A DNA stretch of 64,000 nt from Acorus gramineus. Its lineage: Eukaryota > Streptophyta > Magnoliopsida > Acorales > Acoraceae. The position numbers and the translations under genes are program-made. Shown here piece after piece: positions 57,185 to 64,000 of this stretch. Where the stretch lies: assembly GCA_030737835.1 (NCBI GenBank), contig CM060850.1, forward strand, positions 20,728,726 through 20,792,725, written 5' to 3'. The notes beneath the pieces are model-generated. The model was not told where the DNA came from. It was given only the letters and a program-made list of their open reading frames with translations, and ran no database searches. The stretch's first letter is position 1, and each line of letters begins with the position of its first letter.

Positions 57185-57512
57185 AAATGCACAATTTTTT
57201 TGGTCCTAACTTCTTCTTTTTGGGAGGAGGAATATTCACTTTTGCCAAACATCCCCAAACTTTGATGCTACTAAGGTTGGGTTTCCTACCTTTCCACAAT
57301 TCATAAGGAGTTTTATCACAATTTCTAAGGGAATTTAGAATATGACAAGCAGAATATATGGCCTCTCCCCAAAAATTTTCAGATAAACCAGAACTTGATA
57401 ACATGGAATTAACCATGTCACACAGGGTCCGATTTTTCCGTTCTGCCACACCATTGGATTGGGGTGAATAGGGAGCGGTGGTCTGATGAATGATGCCATT
57501 ATCTTCACACAA
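57165..57512 (-). pseudogene. Copia integrase, middle part in a separate frame
   Basis: 115 codons: CEDNGIIHQTTAPYSPQSNG, VAERKNRTLCDMVNSML (catalytic glutamate) and NFWGEAIYSACHILNSLRNC. Each end is a single-base shift: a missing A near 57515 and an extra A in the run near 57205. Repairing either is not possible in vivo without loss, so pol is non-functional as it stands. Confidence 0.85.
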
Positions 57513-58918
57513 TTTAGAAATTCATTCGATGTATATTCACCTCCTCGATCAGACCTAATCACTTTGATTTTTCTATCTAATTGATTTTCTACTTCTGCCT
57601 TATAAATTTTGAAAAATTCTAGAGCCTCATCTTTTGAACGCAACAAATACACATAACAAAATTTTGAAAAATCATCAATAAAGGTTATGAAGTATCTTTT
57701 TCCTCCTCGAGTAAGCATACCATTCATTTCACATATGTCACTATGTACTAAGCCTAACAGTTCAGAAATTCTATCAACAGATTTAAAAGGTTTTCTAGGC
57801 TGTTTCGCTTGCACACAGATATGACATTTAGAAGTTTCATTAAGATGAGATTTAGGAATCAAATCAAGAAACATCATTCTTTTTATGGTACTTAAGTTTA
57901 TATGTCCTAAACGAGCATGCCACATATTATGAGATTCAACATTCAAAGCAGTAGTAAATAAGGAGGAAGAACATTCAAACATAATATTCAACTTAAACAA
58001 ACCATCACACACATAGCCTTTCCCAACGAAGGTTTCAAACCTAGTTATTACAACCTTATTTGCTTCAAAAACTAGTTTATAACCTTGCTGTATCAACAGC
58101 GACCCACTAACTAAGTTTTTCCTCAAATCAGGAACGTGTTGCACGTTTTGAAGTGATAGGACATTCCCGGACGTGAAGAGTAGATCAACATGTCCTTCTC
58201 CAATGATACGTGCAGCAGAGTTGTTGCCCATTCTCACATATCCATCAATGGCCTGATAGGAAGTAAATAAGGATCTATCAGAACAAAGGTGTACATTTGC
58301 TCCGGTGTCTATCCACCAATCAGTAGATTGACAAGCTAAGTTTAACTCAGGATGGACAGTGACAAACCTAATTTGGGAGGAAGAGGGTGCAGGGTCATGA
58401 ATCACCACATTCGCTTGGACCTTATTCTCTGAGTCCTTCTGGGTAGGATGGTTGCTTTTATAATTCAGATTTTGAGGAAGGGTCTTTCGTTTGTAGCAAC
58501 TTCTTGCAATATGCCCTTTCTTCCCACACACGTAGCAACCAGCTTCATCATTGGTTTTCTTTTTAAACTGTGGCTTTACATGACCCTTAGCTGCCCCATT
58601 CTTTTTAAAAGGTTTGGACTTGGGTTTAAAACCTTCGGCTATGTGTGCTTTGGCAGAAAACTCTTTAGGAAGTTTAGAGACCTTATCTTGAAGCCTATGC
58701 TCATCTTCTATCCTAATAGTGGTCAAAATATCATTCAAGACAGGTATACCTCTACGATGTTTAAGTTTGATAGCAAAATTAGACCAGGAGGGAGGCAATT
58801 TTTCAATAATGGAGTATGCAAGAAAAGTGTCATCAAGAATCATCCCATATTTTCTAATCTCATGAATAATAGTTTTCAGGTCTACGATTTGTTTCATGAT
58901 AGACAGATTATCAACCAT
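57335..58918 (-). CDS. Copia gag-protease-integrase, 527 codons, frameshifted at the end
   Basis: Starts inside gag (MVDNLSIMKQIVDLKTIIHE, a UBN2-type gag region). A zinc knuckle follows (CYVCGKKGHIARSCYK, about residue 133), then the protease (WWIDTGANVHLCSDRSLF with D-T-G). The integrase zinc finger (HARLGHINLSTIKRM...CHICVQAK) and the catalytic core (HSDICEMNG, FITFIDDFSKFCYVY, SDRGGEYTSNEF) come next. The last about 50 residues after NEFLN are out of frame. The gag N-terminus continues upstream in another frame to about 59020. Confidence 0.88.
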   Translation of the reverse strand: MVDNLSIMKQIVDLKTIIHEIRKYGMILDDTFLAYSIIEKLPPSWSNFAIKLKHRRGIPVLNDILTTIRIEDEHRLQDKVSKLPKEFSAKAHIAEGFKPKSKPFKKNGAAKGHVKPQFKKKTNDEAGCYVCGKKGHIARSCYKRKTLPQNLNYKSNHPTQKDSENKVQANVVIHDPAPSSSQIRFVTVHPELNLACQSTDWWIDTGANVHLCSDRSLFTSYQAIDGYVRMGNNSAARIIGEGHVDLLFTSGNVLSLQNVQHVPDLRKNLVSGSLLIQQGYKLVFEANKVVITRFETFVGKGYVCDGLFKLNIMFECSSSLFTTALNVESHNMWHARLGHINLSTIKRMMFLDLIPKSHLNETSKCHICVQAKQPRKPFKSVDRISELLGLVHSDICEMNGMLTRGGKRYFITFIDDFSKFCYVYLLRSKDEALEFFKIYKAEVENQLDRKIKVIRSDRGGEYTSNEFLNCVKIMASFIRPPLPIHPNPMVWQNGKIGPCVTWLIPCYQVLVYLKIFGERPYILLVIF

Positions 58919-59030
58919 GTTGAATTTTAAAAATTTCCGACAGCATATTTTTCTAACCCAGCATCTTCAAGACTATATTTTTTTTCGAGTTCTGTCCACA
59001 GTTCGAAAGTGCCTTTTGTAGTACAAAAAA

Positions 59031-59769
59031 TATATGTTGATATTTTGGATATATTATATGTATTGAAAATTATGGGATTTATGAAAATTGTCGCATGCTG
59101 TATACTTGAAAGAATAAGTAGTTTTGAGCATGCATGCATGAAATCGTCTAGGTGGCTCAGTCTAGGTGGCTGCGGTCTAAATTTGGCCCAAGTCTAGGTG
59201 GCTATGTCTACGTGGCCCGATTTCCAAAGTGAAATCTCTGCGACTTGGTGTCGTGGAAAGCGGGCATGCGTGTCCGTTGCATTTATATACATTATGTAGT
59301 TTGAATTCATGAGAAGATTTTTTATGACTTCATATTTTATTTGAAACGAAAATGTTATTATATCCTTGTATGTTTTAAATGGTTTCTTTATTATAAGATT
59401 TCCATAATATTACAGCAATTGTTCCATGGACACTTTATAACTGATTATTTTAAAGTACAATATATTACTATTGGGACACTTTTTCCAACTTTTCAGATTA
59501 GCTGTTGGTGGTTGTCAATCTCGTTAAGGCGTTGGAGGTTGAAGCTTGTATTTTATTTCCGTTGCATTGTAGATGTTGAAATAAGCCTTTCATTTGGCAT
59601 GTAGTTTCCTTAGTCCTTTCAGCAAAAACAGATGGCGTTTATGTTTAAAATTTTTTGTGTGTATCTCATCCGCGTTTATGATGAATTTATGTGTAGATCC
59701 TGGTTGAGTTTTATGATTTGGATGTTTGACTAAAATGTCAGTTATTTTATTTTATTTTTATTTATTTAG

Positions 59770-59801
<32 letters not shown>

Positions 59802-59902
59802 AAAAAAGGTTGTAAATTGAAGCTATATATTTTAAGGATTTAAAGTAGCGTAACCGATTTCATTGCTTCGAAATGGAGTAGTGAAATTATTGGGGCGTTA
59901 CA
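59031..59902. other. Unclassified segment ending in an LTR-like terminus
   Basis: From the broken edge of the copia gag to TGGGGCGTTACA (59891-59902). The TGTTG near 59035 and the GTTACA end would suit a degraded LTR, but flanks do not match and there is no other copy. It holds an ATTT-rich run (about 59744-59800) and a repeated GTCTAGGTGGC motif (about 59147-59210). Confidence 0.3.
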
Positions 59903-60640
59903 TTAACACTAAACAAAAACTTCCGTATCTTCCTTCAAATAATTTCATCCTCTAGCTCTGATGTAATTTTGAATTTCTATGTGCGTCTGGCATATTTGGC
60001 CAAATTCTCTGGAGCACTTACATGAACCTGTTCTACCTTAATAGCACGCATATCAGCCTCCGGTCTCATAGCATGCTAATGTCCTTTACAAAGTCCTAAA
60101 GCTGAGGAGGACCACCACGTCCCACTTGTTGGAGGAGACGGATTATAACTTCAGCATCAGAACATATACAAATTGGGCCTGTCGTTCTCTGTCGCGCAAA
60201 AATAGCACATTCTCGGATAGCCTCTCCTTCTGCACGAAGTGGGGATGCCTACAACCAAGGTAAAAGGTTTGTCCTGAACAACAACAAAGCCAGCTCCAGC
60301 TACTCTAGTGAGGCTATCCACACTCTCATCAGTTATGACAATTATAGTCTGGACATCTTTAACTCATACAATACGCATCGAGTATCCATGCTCATCCCTA
60401 TAGAATCAAGGTGTGATCGAGTAAGGTAGCCTAGACCACAATACCTTCCATAAAAACAATTTAAGCTTGGGCAAAATAGGAAGTCTTCAAAGTTGCTTCC
60501 ATCCACAATCCCATAATTCACCACCAGGTGGATTCAAAATATTAATTATATCCCTAGTCCAAGGTCTTGCTACTGTAGACTCCTCCCAACTCCAACATGG
60601 GATATTGTTCAGTTACGTTCCTCCCTTGGCGTAGGTTAAT
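59903..60640 (-). pseudogene. LINE-type RNase H / zf-RVT remnant, unit 5
   Basis: Collinear with 46040-46780. Minus strand shows FLFCPSLNCFYGRYCGLGYL and MDTRCVLYELKM (the second cysteine lost), then decayed RNase H-like sequence and the ENLAKYA-like end near 60005. Several frameshifts. It sits about 2.4 kb before MADS copy 5. Confidence 0.62.
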
Positions 60641-61791
60641 TTATAATTCTGAGTTGATAACACAAGCATTGACAGAGATTGTGCATAGATTATCATGTTC
60701 GAGACACCTTTATACAATGAAATATCCTATTTATGTAGATCCGACTCAAATAAGAAGATAAACAATTCACCACAAATTACATCATCATCATCGGTCATAC
60801 ATTTAGTTCAATTCACAGTTTAAATTTGTTGTATTCATCACATCACTAACACCAATGTTGTAAAAAAAAACACTAAGTGCTAGTCAGCGGTTGAGAAGGA
60901 ATTAAGGATTAATCGGCTAGGCGATGATTAATTAGAGATTAATCAATCATTTTTTTAGAATAATGTATATAATACATATACATATTATATATAATAATTA
61001 TTTTAGACTATAAAATAATAACAAACATCAAAAATAAAATTAATAATATAAGCATAATAGGGATAGAATAAAAATTAATTAATTAATAGATATAAAATAT
61101 ATAAGATAATTTAATAGTTTATTAATCAACTAGGGATTAATCAAAAAAGTTGTTAGCCGCTAAGTGTTGGCATTGGGACCGCCTAAGCCTACACAAGGAA
61201 TTAATCGAGGCATAGATGAGATTTTTATAGCATTAACTAACATTGCATAAATTTGTCCAACACAGTAAATCGCATTGTCTCAGTATATATATAATGCAGT
61301 TTCAATTTGTATGAGTATGCACATTTTTTTTTTATGAAATAATATATTTTATTAATTAAACATACATGCTTATAATTTTTTTTTTTGTGATTAAAATGTG
61401 GCTGACATATTATTTTCCTTTCAGTAATATGAGGATCAAATCAGCAAAGTGTGAAGAGTATACAGACCGATAGTCAGTATAACAATAATCACTATAACAA
61501 TAAATTATTTATTTTTAAAAATTATTTTAAAAATGATCAATACATTATCATCTAATATACATCTAAAAAAAATTTCATAAAATTTAACCTTTTCAAATAA
61601 ATATATTATAAATAATCAAACCCAGTCAAAAATAAATAAATAAATAAATCTGTTCATCAAATACCAAATATCATAAATGAGGAAGTCAAATCCATCAAAG
61701 ATTCGACACACCCCCTTGATTTATAACAACCCAACACATTTCAATGTCCGAGGCGAGTTAAAATTCAAACCGAAAAAACTCCAACAATCAT

Positions 61792-61795
<4 letters not shown>
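60641..61795. repeat. Duplicated AT-rich spacer and distal promoter of MADS copy 5
   Basis: Collinear with 42100-43220 up to AACTC(C/T)AACAATC(A/C)TCAA, where the TA run and foldback element begin. Noncoding. Confidence 0.72.

Positions 61796-61832
<37 letters not shown>
61796..61832. repeat. (TA)n microsatellite
   Basis: An uninterrupted TA run borders the left end of the GC-rich foldback element. A longer TA run (62579-62637) borders its right end. Confidence 0.95.
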
Positions 61833-61835
<3 letters not shown>

Positions 61836-62388
61836 GCGCACGGGGGCGCCCGTGCGCCCCCGTGCGCCCCCCGTCGTAGACCGTGCGATCGACGTAATCG
61901 CACGGTCGAAAAAAACAAAAAAAACGAAAAAAAAAACTGTCAACGTCGCCGTCTCTCTCTCACGCCGTCTCTCTCTCTCCCTGTCTCTCTCTCTCTCAAT
62001 CTCTCGCTCTCTCAATCTCGATCCCTCTCGAAATCTCTCTCTCGATCTCTCGCTGTCTCTCTCTCTCTCTCGCTCTCGAAACCACTTCCGACCCCCGTCG
62101 ACGACGCCCTTCCGACCCCCTCGACCCCCTGCCGACGACGCCCTTCCGACCCCCTCGACCCCCTTCCGACCCCCTTCCGACCCCCTCGACCCCCGTCGAC
62201 GACGACCGCGACCGACTGCACGGACCGCGACCCCCGTCGCCCCCGTTGACCCCCGTCGACAGGGGCGACGTCGACGGGTCGACGGGGGCGACGTCGACGG
62301 GGGTCAACGGGGTCGACGGGGGTGACGGGGGTCGCGGTCCGTGCAGTCGGTCGCCGGGCGACGTCGACGGGGGTCGGTCTCGGTCGTC

Positions 62389-62429
<41 letters not shown>

Positions 62430-62571
62430 GTCGTGACGACGTGACGTGTTTTTTTTGTTTTTTTTTTTAAAAAAACATCGACCGTCCGATCGATGGAGTG
62501 CACCGATCGAACGGTCTGTACACGGGGCGCACGATGGGGTGCACCGTGCGCACGGTCGCACCCCATCGTCC

Positions 62572-62577
<6 letters not shown>
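61833..62577. mobile_element. GC-rich foldback element (about 745 bp)
   Basis: Its two halves are imperfect reverse complements through their whole length. The left arm runs: GGGGCGCACGG tip, CGTGCGATCGACG, A-run, CT-rich tract, then CGACGACGACCGCGACCGAC and GACCCCCGTCGAC. The right arm has the inverse order: GTCGACGGGGGTC, GGTCGCGGTCCGTGCAGTCG, a GA run, a T-run, TCGACCGTCCGATCG and GGGGCGCACGATGGGG. The centre is near 62265-62270. It lies between TA runs, consistent with a TA target. Translated frames are S/L or R/D strings without meaning. It is a foldback or MITE-type element of unknown superfamily. Confidence 0.8.

Positions 62578-62578
<1 letters not shown>

Positions 62579-62637
<59 letters not shown>
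62579..62637. repeat. (TA)n microsatellite, about 28 units
   Basis: Long TA run between the foldback element and the next MITE-like segment. Confidence 0.95.
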
Positions 62638-62640
<3 letters not shown>

Positions 62641-62920
62641 AAGATGCGGTCACCATACCCTCTTCCTTAGGTGTGGTCACCGTGTCATTACCATCCGATT
62701 AAATGAATTTTAATCAGACGGTTAAAATAACCACCCCATGAAATCACATATATCCCTATGAATCATGATCCTTCTTTTTTCTCCACATGATCTCCCTCTT
62801 TATCTCTTGTGATTCTTTTATGGATCATTTTCTCACTATTTGATTAAATACACCCTTTTTGTATGGTGATTAGAAGGTGACCGCATATTAAAAGGGAGTA
62901 TGGTGTTCACACCATATCAC
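62638..62920. mobile_element. MITE-like segment in promoter of MADS copy 5
   Basis: ATGCGGTCACC (about 62645) is mirrored by GGTGACCGCAT (about 62876). Outer ends TATAGTGAAAG and CACCTCTATA are loosely inverse. It is about 280 bp and noncoding, absent from the promoters of copies 2 and 3. No clean TSD because the flanks are TA-rich. Confidence 0.5.
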
Positions 62921-62923
62921 CTC

Positions 62924-63004
62924 TATATATATATAAAAAAGTATGCATTTTATGCACACAACGATCAAATCTAAAACTAAAAAACCATTCTTTCTGTCAA
63001 AAAA
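62924..63004 (+). promoter_or_regulatory. Core promoter and 5' leader of MADS copy 5
   Basis: TATATATATATAAAAAA (62924-62940) is followed by the leader shared with copies 2 and 3 (TATGCATTTTATGCACACAACG...). The TATA run is about 70 bases before the ATG. Confidence 0.7.
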
Positions 63005-63658
63005 ATGGCACGCAAGAAGACCAAGATGGCCTACATTACCGACGACGCGAATCGGCGGCGCACATTCGCGAAGCGCAAGAAGGGCCTTCTGAAGAAGGTG
63101 AGCGAGCTGAGCGTGCTCTGCGGCGTCCCCGCGTGCGCGCTCGTAACCGCGCCTGGCGACCACAACCACGACATCTGGCCCTCGATCATCGGCGCGGACG
63201 CGCTCATCTCCCAACTGAAGGACCTCCCCGCGCTGGACCAGGACAAGCGCTCCCTCGACCAGGAGAAGTACCTCGCGCGGACCGTGTCCAGGCTCCGGGA
63301 CCAGCTCAGGAAGGTCGAGAAGGAGAATCAAGAGGCCGAGGCCAAGGCAGAGGTCTTGCGCTGCCTGTGCGGGGCGGACGACGACGCGCGGGGCGCGCGC
63401 GCGGACGTGCGCGAGGTCTGCGCGCTCGTCGAGGGGACGGCGCGCGCGGTCGCGGAGCGGATCCAGCGCGTCAGTGGGTGTCCGCCTGCTGTGGTGGAGG
63501 CGCCGCCGCCGACGGAGGTGAACAACGCGTGGGGCGGTGTTGGGGATGTCTACAACAACAATGGCAATAATGGGTTTTATTTCACTTACAACTTCAATAA
63601 CTATGGAAGCTACGGCAACTTGGGTTCTTTGTTCTTCCCGTCTGGGCCTGCGTTTTGA
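63005..63658 (+). CDS. Type I (M-gamma) MADS-box transcription factor, AGL80-like, copy 5, intact
   Basis: An intronless 217-codon gene starting MARKKTKMAYITDDANRRRT at an ATG in the same leader context as copy 3. It has the MADS domain (residues 1-60), the D-I-W-P-S motif, the charged helical region, a shortened proline run (one repeat less than copy 1), and the N/G/Y-rich tail ending GSLFFPSGPAF. Differences from copy 3 include H for P before NHDIWPS, I-I for I-V, L for P in LPALDQ, and RIQRV for RIERV. It is closest to copy 1. Function as for copy 3: a DNA-binding transcription factor of the AGL80/PHERES group. No lesion is seen. Its upstream region was rebuilt by a foldback element and a MITE. 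Confidence 0.93.
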   Translation: MARKKTKMAYITDDANRRRTFAKRKKGLLKKVSELSVLCGVPACALVTAPGDHNHDIWPSIIGADALISQLKDLPALDQDKRSLDQEKYLARTVSRLRDQLRKVEKENQEAEAKAEVLRCLCGADDDARGARADVREVCALVEGTARAVAERIQRVSGCPPAVVEAPPPTEVNNAWGGVGDVYNNNGNNGFYFTYNFNNYGSYGNLGSLFFPSGPAF

Positions 63659-64000
63659 AGTCTTGTTGGATTGGGTTTTGTTTTTTTTTTATAGAAAGTT
63701 ATGATTTAGGTCTCTTATTTTTTAATTGGGAGTTTATGTGCATGATTTGGGTTGTTGGTAGGGGTTTTTGTGGTGATGAATTAAATATTCTTTTAATTGT
63801 AAGAATGTTCTAATTTGTAACAGTGCTGCTACTCAGGCCCCAAAAATTAGGCCCTATTGTTGAGCCCCAATAGGTGGCATAATTCTATTGGTCCAATGTT
63901 TGACTTTTTCTAACCACCAAAAGGCCAATTACACAACTACCCTTATCATTAATATCCTCATTAAAATCGTAACAGAATCCCACAAATTGGGGCACCATTA
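63659..64000. other. 3' flank of MADS copy 5 and start of an unknown insertion
   Basis: Collinear with the flank of copy 3 until about 63820. From CAGTGCTGCTACTCAGGCCC (63821) the sequence is unlike the other flanks, which suggests the left end of another transposable element running past the window. Confidence 0.5.

Larger units (their letters stand above)
53745..59030 (-). mobile_element. Ty1/copia LTR retrotransposon (Tork-like), 5'-truncated
   Basis: The 3' LTR on the minus strand is at 54797-53745 (TGTTAGTG...TTCAACA). The polypurine tract GGTCAAGGGGGGAT lies at 54798-54811. Pol domains are in copia order: gag, protease, integrase, RT, RNase H. The 5' LTR, primer site and most of the gag N-terminus are missing beyond about 59030. 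It interrupts MADS copy 4. Confidence 0.9.

Noticed and set aside
61677-62680. Several frames of 100-220 codons on both strands
   Set aside because: They are translations of TA, CT and CGTCGAC-type repeats in the foldback element (SLSLSL, YIYIYI, RRRP strings).

Overview
This window is nuclear DNA from a flowering plant. It holds a local cluster of intronless type I (M-gamma, AGL80-like) MADS-box genes set in deeply nested transposable elements. The plant assignment rests on the MADS family, plant-type Ty3/gypsy (Tat and Tekay) and Ty1/copia elements, a Helitron with an RPA-like gene, and 8-bp and 9-bp target-site duplications of hAT and Mutator type. I cannot name the species. No rRNA, tRNA, CRISPR or bacterial-type feature is visible. 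MADS copies, all on the + strand: copy 1 is cut by the window start (1-575). Copy 2 (34449-35000) is frameshifted. Copy 3 (43428-44087, 219 aa) is intact. Copy 4 (53554-53744) is a fragment whose promoter and first 11 codons are deleted and whose 3' part is cut off by a copia LTR. Copy 5 (63005-63658, 217 aa) is intact. Copies 2 to 5 lie 9-10 kb apart and share their surroundings: a decayed LINE-type RNase H/zf-RVT remnant on the minus strand, then an AT-rich spacer, then a short promoter with a TATA run, then the MADS gene. The array therefore grew by tandem duplication of a unit larger than the gene. The remnant and spacer also follow copy 1. Layout: 576-2887 has no recognised gene. 2888-4735 is the first remnant and spacer, with an hAT MITE inside (3423-4286). 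4736-29647 is a stack of LTR retrotransposons: a Tat-type gypsy (A) hit in its 5' LTR by solo LTR C, itself hit by solo LTR B. A is hit again in its reverse transcriptase by a Tekay-like element (B2) carrying D1, and in its 3' LTR by D2 and D3. A reversed partial B LTR closes the stack. 29648-34361 is a 5'-truncated Helitron with helicase C-terminus and RPA70-like pseudogenes; its 3' end lies next to the TATA run of MADS copy 2. 35000-43300 and 44100-48400 are duplicated spacers with MITEs and two solo LTRs. 48428-53231 is a second Tat-type gypsy (E, minus strand). 53745-59030 is a copia element (minus strand). 61796-62923 is a GC-rich foldback element plus a MITE in the promoter of copy 5. 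How the parts relate: M-gamma MADS proteins act as transcription factors in female gametophyte and endosperm, usually as dimers with M-alpha partners. Only copies 3 and 5 look fully functional here. Every copy whose upstream sequence is visible has a different sequence just before its TATA region: a Helitron end, a poly-C/CT run, a deletion, or a foldback plus MITE. The copies may therefore differ in expression even where the proteins are nearly identical. The most unusual signal is in the LTRs of the Tekay-like families: a conserved 36-nt block between an acceptor-like CAG and a donor-like GTGAGT, part of a gene-like splice-site layout inside the LTR.
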